Below the pieces are notes generated by a model. That model ran no database searches and was not told the DNA's origin. It saw only the letters and a program-made list of their open reading frames with translations. Below are positions 13,101 through 25,100 of a DNA stretch of 64,000 bases, one piece after another. The DNA is taken from the NCBI GenBank assembly GCA_002118135.1, contig BDIU01000337.1, positions 64,195 to 128,194 of the forward strand. The letters are read 5' to 3'. Position 1 is the first letter of the stretch. Every line of letters starts with the position of its first letter. The stretch comes from Trebouxia sp. TZW2008 (lineage: Eukaryota; Chlorophyta; Trebouxiophyceae; Trebouxiales; Trebouxiaceae). A program made the translations under genes and the position numbers.

Positions 13101-16100
13101 GAGTGGGTGGGGGCCTCATATTGACTGATGCACCTATTGTTACTGTCACTCCTTGTTACATCAATGGTCCTATCAAAAGTCGTGATCACTGGCAGTATCA
13201 CTATCAATGTCACTGCCACCATTACTACTACCATGCTTGTTACTGTGCTGCCCTCACAATCAAAGCTGCAGTGCCAACTGGGCAGGCTGCTGAAGTGTGC
13301 AGCAGACATTGATGTCATCGTGTCTGCTAACTGGGTGGATGCTCCATACCTTTTATGGCATCTATGGTACTGTTTCTATTGTGACTCATTCATGGAATCA
13401 GCAGCTTGCACTGTGACTGTCATTGTCACTACCGTGCTCTGTTTGCTCCACATCAGGCAGGCTGAATACATTCGCTGTACTGTTACTGACATCAGCACTT
13501 CAGCGGATAATGTCTCATCGAGCAAATGGCACACTTCCGCTTTGTCTGGGTGCGTCTTGTGCAGATGAGAGAGTGCTACAATTGCAGCCACTTGGGCGTG
13601 ACAGAGGCCTGTTAATCTGGCAGAGCTGTGGTGTGTGTCCACTTGTGGTGACTCACGGTATGCTGCTGCTGTATACAGGTCAGTGAGGAGGGCACAGTCA
13701 AGCTGAAGCATCTGCAAGTCCTGGGCAAACCAAACACGGTTGGTGGCTTGGCTGTCTTTGCAGCTCAACTGAAAGTTGCCAGCCAATCTGTGCAGCATCA
13801 GGTATCAAGAAAGTGAACTTGTGCTGTGAATGGTATTTCGTCCTTGGGTTCATGAGGTTCATGACCTAAAATGGTGATGTGACTGCTAAGATCTAAACAT
13901 TGTTGACATCACCATCATCAACATCACCCCTGCCAAAGCATACATGACCTTTGATCTGGTTTGCACTCAGCTGTCATTCAGGTGGAATGCAGACCAATTT
14001 GTGTATAGCATGGTCAACATTGTTCTGCAGGTGAGCAGTCCCATGGAACTGCTGTCTAGCGTAGGCTTGTCGCTTGATGCATCATCATGTTCTGAAAGCG
14101 CACTCAGCTGTCACTCCATATGACAGCTAGCCATCAGCTTTGGCACTGCTTGGTCTGCAGGTCAGCAGTCCAAAGCCTGAGCTGCCCAGTGCCGACTTGG
14201 TGCTGTGTGTGTCACTGCCCAACTTGCCAGAGGAGCAGCTGAGCATAAGGGTCAGACCAGGGGCCCCTCAGCGCTTGCGCCTTTGCCCTGACCACCCCTG
14301 GACAGCCCAGGTAAGCAATCAACTCATACATACACCGTACATATGAGAAAGCTGCATTGGGCATGTTTGTGCTCCCTGTGATTGCATTTGGTCAAGACCA
14401 CCAGTGATTCTCTGTCAAATACATTGCATCTGCAGCTTTATGTTACAATCTGCAAGGGCCGCAGCGATTGCTCCTTGGACTTGCCTGAAGCAATCCCAAG
14501 CTTGCGCAATGAAGCTTTATGCCTTTGTATCATTGAGTAGCTGCTGCACATGCTCCCATTGTCAACGCTCTTCATGCATGCATGCCGTTGCCAATATGCA
14601 TGCTTGCATCCAGCCTGCACTTCCTTTAGGTTGAGCCTGAAGATGGCGGTGCTTTGATTGGCGCTTTTTCCCCTTATGTCTGCTAGAGTGAGCAGTCGGA
14701 CCCCTCTACCCCAATTTGGGGTTCAAGCTTTCGTTACAAATGGATAATTTCTTTAGGTTGAGCCTGAAGATGACGGCGCTGTAAACAGCCCACCCCCGCT
14801 TGTAGCTGCTAGGCTAAGCAGTGGGGACCCCCTGCCCCCTTTCAGGGTGCAGGCCCTTGACCGCTGGGGCAACAAGACTGGGCCTTCTCAGGACCTGCCC
14901 TTCAGCCTGTTGCTGGAGTGCGAAGCACTGCAGGGGAGCCCCATCACAGCTGTCTTTGACGAAGCAGGCATTGCTAAGCTTCAAGGTATGTTGCAAATAC
15001 CATATAATGAAAGTCACAACCACAGTCGCTAGCGGATATGATTGTCAGACGCGGCCGAGAGGCACTGCAGGCCAGCCCTGTTGCAGCTGCCTGTGATGAT
15101 GCAGGCGTTGCCAAGCTGCAGTGTTGATGTCTGGAACCTGTTCAAACCTTGAATTTTTGCAGGGTTGATAGCTGGAACAGCAAGCGTTGTTGAGCAGCCA
15201 TTGTGCATGCGCTTACAGCTACAGGCCAGCAATCCCTTGACTGAGGCTGCCTGTGAGGCGGCAGGTGAGGCACAGGTGCTTCAACTGCCCATACTGGTGC
15301 AGCCCAGCACAGCCCCTACCACCATTGTGCTGATGGTGGGGGATGACATCATGCCCTTTGCGGTGAGCTCTTCTGGTTTGGTGTGTGTGTCAAAGCCCAC
15401 CAAAAACAATGCCTACGCACAGAACATAATGTATCAAGTGTCTAAGGAGCAGGTTCAGACTAATTTCATATGCAGATGAGATCATCCTGACACACAATTC
15501 TGCAGGCACAACATCCCTGCATGGCAAGAAGCATGCATGCTGTGGCAACACAATGGCATCAAGTGCAAGTCAGCAAGAACAGCACTCTGCTTCTGGCCCT
15601 GGCAGACCTTCTGTCCTGACCTCATGAATCCTTCCTGAACATCCCTGCTGCTCAAGTTGGCTTGTTTGCAAGGTGGCTGGCGTCATGAGATGGTCTCCTC
15701 AAATCAGTCAGCTAGAATTTTGTATGTTGCTTCTCTTTTGTGTCTTCTGCATGTTTGCATTCTCTGGCTCAGGGATGCAAAGTAAGTTCCTTTGCAGGCT
15801 GAAAGCAGGCCAAATGCTCAAGTAGTGGTCATTGACGGCATTCCTGCTGGCACTGTTTTGGCAGACATGGGTTTCTACTGTCAAGATGAAGCTGGCAACC
15901 CAGTGCACAGCGGCATGCATGGCAAGGTGCAGATGTCCTGGTGCAGAGGCAGTAAGAAGGTGGTGCTGGAAGAGGGGGTTGTCTGCCTACCAGATCTGCT
16001 GGTGAGTGGTCTCATATGGCATATACTGTAATACCATCAGAATAGACTCTGTGTCGCAAATAGCTGACATGATTGAGGGCTCTGCATGACATTTGCATTG

Positions 16101-19100
16101 AGTCTGCTGCTTCATGACTGCTATCATTTGCCTACGCCGCACACGGCATGAAATCAAGTAAACAAGAGGGCCCTGCCAATGAGCAATGTCAGATGTATAC
16201 TTGCCCATTTATGTTTCATGCCAAAAGATGCGCATCCAAGTTTCAGAACAGATGAACGATCTGTTTCCCTTGGACATGTCACTCCCTTGTTTGGCATGCG
16301 TGCAGTGCAAAATGCATTGACAGGCATAGCTGCAGACCAGAGCTGCATTGCTGGACACCGACCATTGGGCACAGCTGCTTTGCACTCAGATTGCAGAGAC
16401 TGTGGTCAACCCAGTGTTGACCTGAATCTGCTCCATAGGCGTGGATGACAGATGTGATGCTCGTTCAAGCCAATCACGCTGCTGACTGTGGTTTTCTTGC
16501 AGATTGCAGAGACTGTGGCAGAGCCCATGATGTCCTGGATCCGCTTCATGGGCGTGAACAGCAGCGCTCCTTCAGTGGAGCTGACCATCAAAATTCGGGT
16601 GGTCCCAGCAGAGCCTGTGTCTTGGGGCATGGCTGTTGTGATGGGCAGCAGTCAACCCACCCCGCGTGACCAGGGGGAGGTTCAGTGTGGACAGCCGTTC
16701 ACCCTAGAGATCTGCGCCCATGACAAGTTTGGACACAGGTCGGCTTCAGTTAGCTTGCATATTTTAGCATTTGATGCATGTGGACCTTGACAATGTTCAT
16801 CTTTACACAAGCATCGTCCCGTTGCTTTTGGATTTTCTGATGGGCAGCAGTCAGCCTACCTCTCGTGACCAGAGGGAGGTCCAACGTGGGGCTGTTCACA
16901 TTTGAGAGCTGCAGAAATGACAGCTCTGGACTCACATTGGCTTCTGCCAGAATGCACAAGCGGACAGTATCGATGATGCTCAGGCTTGGATCACCATGGG
17001 CAGTCATGCATTCTTGAGCTCTTTGCCCATGACATGTTTGGACACAGATTGGCTTCAGGCACCATGGGTATGTAGTAGCAAAGGATGCAGAAAGAGGTTG
17101 ATGATGTTCATCCTTAGACAAGCATGTACACTGGTAGTTATGGCCCAAGCCCAGAGCAAAGCATGCACCGCTCTGGGTTCAAATGCTGTCTTGAGCTTGG
17201 ATTTGTAGACACACCAGGGCTTGCCAGATGCTTTGACAACCATGCCTACAGTCAAAGTTTGCCCCAGAACTGATCATGACAAAGATGCAGACCTGCAGGT
17301 CAGCCGCCAAAGACATTGATATTGCAGTCACTAGGATGCAACAAGATTTGGTGTGGATATGTGTGGTGCAGGTGCATTGGCATGGCAGCAGGAGGCATGG
17401 CTGCTCCCATCATTGAGCCCCTGTCAAAGAAACCCTTGGACTACTGCAAGGATGACTGGCATGTGGGCTGGCACACACAGGTCGGCAACAGCTTACAGAC
17501 CTGCCACCAGCAAATACTGTATGTGTTCAGTTCAACCGTTGAAAGGTGCTGTCATCTTCTTACGTGCTGACCATGGACATTGAACAGATCAAACTGCAAT
17601 CAGGCATTTTGGCTTTCAACATTCCAACATGCCGACTGCCCTGACTAATTGCAGCAGAGTGTGCTGTGTCAGTTTTGTCTTGATCCTTGATGCAGCCATA
17701 CCTGCCTTTGCAATGCTTGTTTGCGCTGACACAGGGCTCAATGGCACTTCAAGCTTTCAGCCAGACCCCTTGAAATTGGGTTTTGGTAGCTTTTCAGTAC
17801 AAGAACAGATGTCATCCAAACAAGTCTCTGTGTCCGCAGGCTCATGAGGATGTGTATGTGGCCAAGATGAGCATCTCAGGGCAGCCGAGCAACATCAAGC
17901 TGACAGTCAGGAATGACACAGGGCCTGGAGGCACTTCAGCTCTGCAGCCAGACTCCACAAACCTGGTCTTTTGGTGCCGTTGCAGTCATTACAGTCAATG
18001 TCAACAGAATACACTGTATCTGCAGGTTCATTGAGATGTAAACGTGGCCAAGACAAGCATCTCCACGGACAGCCCAGTAACATCAAGCTGACAGTCAGGA
18101 ATGACTCAGGGCTCAATGGCACTTCAGCCTTTCACTCCATGGACTTTAACTTTTGTCAATACTTGCAGTCGTCACATTGAGAAAGTACGGTGTCCGCAGG
18201 CTCATGAGGATGTGTATGTGGCCAAGATGAGCATCTCAGGGCAGCCAAATAACATCAAGCTGACAGTCAGGGATGACACTGGGCCTGATGGCACTTCAGC
18301 TTTACAGCCAGACTCCATGGACCTAGTGCTCAAAGCTGGTCCAAGCCGCAAGCTGTTGGTTGAGACTCCTGACAGCACCGAATGTGCTACACGCGCTGTA
18401 TTGACTCAGCTGAAGGTGTGTGTGGCAGACGTCGCTGGCAATCACACAGAAGAAGGGGCCTTTGAGGTACAGTAACTCCTTGAAATAATGAGTACATAAG
18501 CAAGGTTGGTCGCAGTTGCAAGCTGTCAGCGGAGACTCCTCACACAACTGAGTGCAAAATATGAGCTGTGTGAACATAGCTGAAGATCTGGGTGGCAAAC
18601 ATTGCTGGCAATGACACAGAGGAAAGAGCATTGGAGGTACATACGGTGAAGGTCTCATCTACTGCTGGTGTGAGCCTGTTGCGAGTCAAAAGCTGGCGCT
18701 CAGGACCCTTTTGCATCAATTGCTAACAGCTTCTGTTCATGCATCACCAGCCATGTGTCAACTGCATGCATCCTTTGCTCTTTGTAGCAGTCACAAGTAT
18801 CTCAGTGCAATTTGACAAGTTGATCAGCGTGCCAGCATGACAATCAATTGGCGACAGCGCAGACATGCCAGCACCATCAGTGGAGACCAGAAACACAAAG
18901 GACTGTGACAATCCAGAAAGTGAAACTCCCATACAAATGTTTGAAAGCATAACGCCCTAGCGCTGACGATATTGTTGAAACCATGACGTCCAGTGTGATG
19001 CAGGTAGCTCTGAACCCCAGTGCATTGGCAGCAGACGACACTGGGCATGCAGCCAGCGTGCAGACCTCTGGAGGTAACAAGGTGAAGCTGCAAAAGGGGA

Positions 19101-22100
19101 CGGCAGTGTTCAAAGATGTCAAGGTCACTGCCGAGGCTGCTGGGGACTATGTCTTACGAATTGCCTCAGGATCCAGAAAGGTAACAGGCGTTTCCTGTTG
19201 CAAGGCAGTCCTGATAAAGAAGAGCCACACAGTACAAAAGCTGACAAAATGGTGACAAATGTCTTGTGTTGCTGAACAGCAGGCTCAAGACAAAAGTGTC
19301 CAGTGGCTTGATTTTGCTGCTGGCAGTGTAGTTTTGTGGTGATGTGCATGAGGGCACTCATCATTGCATATCTGTTCTTTCAGGCGCAGCAGTGTAATGG
19401 TGATACTGCAGTTCAGGTGCTTCATCCAGTGAATCAATTGTACAACGCAGATTGATTTTCATAAATGCTCATGTTACGTAGTGTTGATCATGTTGTTGCC
19501 TTTGTCTGAGCACTTTTGTTGCTGCACAGGTAGCGCTGGAGGAAGCTGAGCTGAAGCTAGCCATGTCAGCCGCCAACTTCATCACAGACGTGGCAATTGA
19601 CGCCAGCAGCCTACCAGATGACGCTCTTCAGGCCGGTAGCAGCTTCCCTATCACGGTCAAACTGCAAACAGAAGATGGCGAACCAGTCCCCTGGGATACA
19701 GCCGTAGAATCACTTACTCTCAAGCTGACACCACCAAATGGCAACAGGGCTGATGTTGTGACTCTCGGACCCAGTAGAGTGCTGGAGGCTACCGACAGTG
19801 ATGCCTGGTGTGCGTTTGCTTTTGACTCAGGGGAGCTGACATCTGCTGGCGCATACACCATCACAGGAGAATGGACTGAGCACAGGTGCGCTTTCACAGC
19901 ACATATGCTTTGCGTTATGACTGCAAAGACAGAGACTTTGGCATATTGAGGTAACCGGGCCGGTCAAAGTCTTTTTGCATAAAGGCAGATATGTATGATT
20001 GCCAATCTCACGGTGACATTTTGATTGCATTGCCAGCCTTGGCAAGGGGTAAGTTCTGTTAAAGACTGCCCATTGCTGAGCAAGCTCTGCACAACCTAAA
20101 CTGTACAGAAGATGGCAGTGAGTCTGAGTTCAAGCAATCGCTCTGCAGGTCTGATCTGGCGCGAGCGCTGTCCAAGAAAGAGATCACCATGCGCAGCTCA
20201 GCCATCAGCTTTGAGGTGTGCTCAGGGCCGTTAAGTGACCTGCAGCTAGAAGCTGACTCAGCACCTGAGCGCGTCACAGTGACTAACGGGGAAGCTGACC
20301 AGCAGCGGCTGGTTCTTGCGGAAGCCACACTGCAGCTGACAGACACATTCGGCAATGCTGTGCATCAAGCAGGCGTGCGTGTGCGCGTATCTATGCAATG
20401 GCCAGAGGACTCTGAGGCAGCGGCCAATGGGGGAATTCTGCCGCAGTTGGAAAGCTCAATGGGCAAACTTGAAGGGCAGACCGATAGGCATGGAAGAGTA
20501 TCGTTTGGCAGCTTGTCGATCAAGCAGGGGTCTGGCAAGGCCTGCACTGATGAGAATCAGCCAGCCAACACTCAGGGCAATGCCATGGCGTGTACGCTGT
20601 CCATTACAGCAGCTGCTGACCAGCATGATGGGTGAGCTTTGCATGATGATGTCTGACACAAAAATTGGCAAGCTGTCACATCAGGCACATGTTGAGCCAG
20701 GCTACCTTGCCACAGATGCAGGTTGGGGTGTGAGAGCAAAGGTGCTGTGCCGCCTGATACAGCTCATCAACACTGCAATTTGTACAAAGGAATGGCTGCT
20801 ATGCTATTCAGTATGTCTGTGACATCATTCCATTGCAATGCATTGCCAATTGGTAGGAATTCTGGTCTGGCAGCTTGTGCATGTGTGAATCTGAGGAATC
20901 TTGTCTTTGTAGGGACTCTCCGCCAGCTTGGCAGTGCGAGGTGCTGTTCTGTGATGACACTTCCAGATTTGACTCATTGAACAAACTCACCGAGCGCCAC
21001 TCAGACTTAGCAGGCCAAAGGCAGCAGCTGCAGGCAAAGCTGGATGCAGCAAACCAGGTGAAGGCACTCGAGTCATTGCACAGCCCACATTGCTGTGCTG
21101 ACTTTAGTGATGGGCCGCTCCACTAGCAGGATATGCCCGTCAAAAGGGTTTAGCCGCCAATGTAGAGCTGCAGCTTCTTGGTCTCCAGGCACACAAATTG
21201 AGCATAGCCAGTTGATGTTGACCAGATACTGCGCTTCAAGCTTCAGGTCATGCTAAAGCTCAGCACTGCCGTTTGGCAGCTCTGTGCAAACAGCCGTCTA
21301 GCATCTACACCCTGTCAACATGTCTGTACAACACACACTTGTTGATTTGCGTGATCCTCAAGACTAGTGTAACGCTCGTCTCATCTGTCTGACTCGAGTT
21401 GTTGCAGGAGTTGGCTGGAGCGCAACAAGATGCCACAAGGGCAGGCAAGGCAGCCAATGCCAGAAAGAGGGAAGCCGGCCTTGGTGCCCCCACTAGCCTG
21501 CACGATGCACAAGCACGCCTGACAGGTCTGCCCCACGTCATTGTTTGCTGAGGTTGGGCCTTGCTGTGGTTGCTGTTGAGGAGCTTGAGATCTTCCCCTT
21601 ATGAGTGTGTTAATGACAGCAACAGAAAAAGGTTCAGGAAGTTCAGGAAGGTTGTTTCAATACCTGGCCAGAGCTTCAGTACAAGCTACCTCACAGCTAC
21701 TTCCAGGCGCAAGGTCGAGGGCAGCTTCTTGATGGCTCATTCTTTGACACAAGGGCGGGCTGTGCCTGGTGACAGTCATGTCAGCAGGCATGTGCTATCA
21801 TCCTGACTCATGCTGAGCAGTGAGATGCTGAGCAGTGTCATGCTGATGCAGAAGTGCGGCAAGGTGCAGAAGCAGCGCCCAGCAATGCTGGTCCCTCATC
21901 AGGGGTGCAGGCCCGCTTTGGGATGGCCAATCAGCCCAGCACAGCTGCCTTGCACACCTGTCTCAAGATAGGTGGGCCCTCCACACACCAGCTTTTTTGT
22001 CAAGAGTAACTGTAGGAACAAGTCACTGAAGGCCATCAATGGCGTGGCAAGGTGTCGCACCATGCAACATTACATCTTGACTGCAACAGTTGTATGATAG

Positions 22101-25100
22101 CGCTGCTTCGCTAGTCACTTTGCTTGTTACCATTCATGCATGCTTGGTACTCAGAAGGACCCACTTGGCCCAGCAAAATCGCTTTTGACACATGCATACA
22201 GCATCCACAGTGTGACACTTTGAGTTCAGTGCAATCTAGCTCATGTGAATAATCGTGTTTGCAGGTGATCCTGAGGCGGTTGGAGTGCTTGCACAGCTGG
22301 CTACTGTTGACGACACAGCCCTGTCTCAGATCTTGGCTGCTCAGTATCGCAGCCTGCTGCCTGTGCTAGTGGTGCAGACCAATGCCTGCATACAGCGCAT
22401 GACCCAGGCCCTGGCTCAAGCACAGCTGCCAATGCCAGATGTCTTGTCCTTGTCACACTCGCAGCCTTACAGGCAAGTGTCAGAGCAGTTGCATCACATC
22501 AGTATTGGGGTCAGACATGCGCTGTGTGTAATGCCTGCTGATGGAGCAGACCAATGCATGCACGCAATGCATCACCTCAGCGCTGGCTCAAGCTCAACTG
22601 CCCAAGCCAGATGGCCTGTCCTTGTCACACTCACAGCCTTACAGGCAAGTATTGCTTTACCTGCAGCACATGAATGCAATAGGCAGACATGTGCTGTGTG
22701 CAATGCCTGATGATATTGGTGGCACAGATCGATATCTGCACTTGGTTTCAGGCACTGGCACAAGCACAGCTGCCTATGTTGATGTTCTCTCCTTGTCGCA
22801 TTCTCAGCCATCCAGGCAAGTGTCAGAGTTGCTTGTGACAAAACACTGCTAACAATCTCCACCATGTGACAGTGCATGCTGGCCATCACTACTGTGGCTG
22901 TGCTCAATGTGTCTCACAACAAGAAGCGGTTTGACGCCTAGATCCATGCAGGGCGTATCGCTGATCTCTTGCTGGCACTCTACTGTCTATGTCGCACATA
23001 ACATATGCTTCACCATTTGGCCTTGACTCTCAGACCTACAAAACAGTGCAGTGCTCTAGCCTGCCAGGATCTGTCTTTAGTGCCAGTTCTGACGCCTCAC
23101 ACAGACAGGTGATAAAACCCAGTGGGACAAAGCAAGGAAAGTAACAACGGGTGTGCATGCTGTCATTACGGGCTCGCTGATAAGCTGTCATATCCCTGTC
23201 TAGCACATGCAGAAGCAATAAAGTGTGTGTTGCAGGGGGCCCACCAGGGGTGACACGCCAGGGCAGCAGGGCTGTGGTGAAAGGGCAGCAGGGCTGTTGG
23301 CAGCCGCCTGCCAGGATAGCGACGCCCTCCTGCCTCTTCCCTTGCCACACACAAGGGCCATTGCACAAAGAAAACAGAGTATGTCTGCGGACTGCTTTGC
23401 AACAACAGCAGCTGCCCTGCAACTATGTGATGTCTGCTTGAAAGCAACAGCCCTTTTGCCTGCAATGCAATGCTGAGATCTGCTGAAAGATCTGCTACCT
23501 TTGTGTCTTATGTGATGCCGCTGATGCATCACCGCATGAAGATGTGATTCAGTCAAGCAATGACACAGTGCTTGCTGCACTCACATTTGATGTTGCAAGG
23601 AGCGCCCTGAATTGCTGCGTATTGCTTCAGCCCTTGTCATGACTGACCAGAGAATTTAGTACTCTGTCTCTCAAGGCTGACGCGCACCGTCTCAACAGCT
23701 TTGTGGCAGTCCACTTGACACAAATCTTTCTATTGACACCCAGAGTCCAAGACATTGCCTTCCATTCACCAAGATTTCTGCCCCATACTTGTTCATTACA
23801 AGTCGCTTTCACAACATGGGCACCATGCAGGAGGGTCCGTGCAGTGCAGCCTGGGTGGGCAAGAATGGCCTCTGGGTTGTCTGGGCTACACCTTCAACCT
23901 GGTGCGCCCAAGTCAGCAAGGCCACAGAGCCAGCATCCTGTACAGCCTGCTGGGCAGCACCCTGGTCTTTGAGACCCTAGAGCATGCTTCTGCCTACAGA
24001 GAGCTTGTCACACAGGTTCCCTGACCTGCTATGCGCTTCTTGCACACAGCTATACTTAGACTACCTTGTTAAGTCCTGTGTTAACTCGTTTGGAACTAGC
24101 ATCCTGTACAGCCTGCTGGGCAGGACCCCTGCTTTTTGAGACGCTGGAGCATGCCTCTGCCTATAGGGAGCTTGTCACTCAGGTACCCTGCCTTTCCCTG
24201 TCATGCATAAGCTTGAAGTGCGCTGTTTTTCCCTTTGCTACTTTGATTGCGGTCAGCATTCTAAGAGGCTGTGCAGCCTGCTGTGCAGCACCCTGATTTG
24301 CAGGGCGCTGGCGCAAGCATGACCATGCACTGAGCACATTCACGCCATCAGACCAAAACAAAACAGCACTTAAGGATTGCTGGTGCAGAAGCTGGAGTCT
24401 AGCATGGCATACATTGTGGCCCTGGGTGGGCAGAGAATCTTTGCCAGCAGCCCAATACTTAACAAGGCAAACAATGCACAAATCATTGGAACAAAGCATG
24501 TTCTTCAAACTTTGTGTTGCTGATGTGCAGAAGCTGGAATCTAGCATGGCAGACATTGTGACCTTAGACGGGAGGCGCATCACTGCCAAGGGCATCACCT
24601 CTGGGGCCAGCTTCAGAGTGCCTCCCTTAGCAGACGCTCCCTGCTGTTTTGGCTCCTCAACCCAAGCAGCAGCAGCCAATGCGCAGGATATGCAGCAACA
24701 GGTATGTTGCTGAAGCAGTTCAAACTTAGATCACAGTCAAGCTGACTCAAACGCTAGAAGTTGGTTGTGGCCACTTCAGGCCACCAACAGCAACATCATA
24801 GAGTTGCAATGGCTTGCTGCCGTCAAAGAAATTACAGGCAATGACCCATGCATGTAGCATCAGCTGTGATGATGCTGGCGTTGAAGTCTGCAGCTCATTG
24901 TTTTGTCTGACTTTCAACAGTTGAGCATCAGGCGTCCATATCGCGACGCTTAAGACAAGCCTGCCTGGGGAGATGAGACTTGTGCCACACATACCTAGCA
25001 GTATATGCTGGACTATGTAATTATTGTTGTTCATTATTGTTATGATAGTCTGCAGCTCATGTGGGCTTCTGTCAGTGACAACAACCGAGCAGACGTTGTC

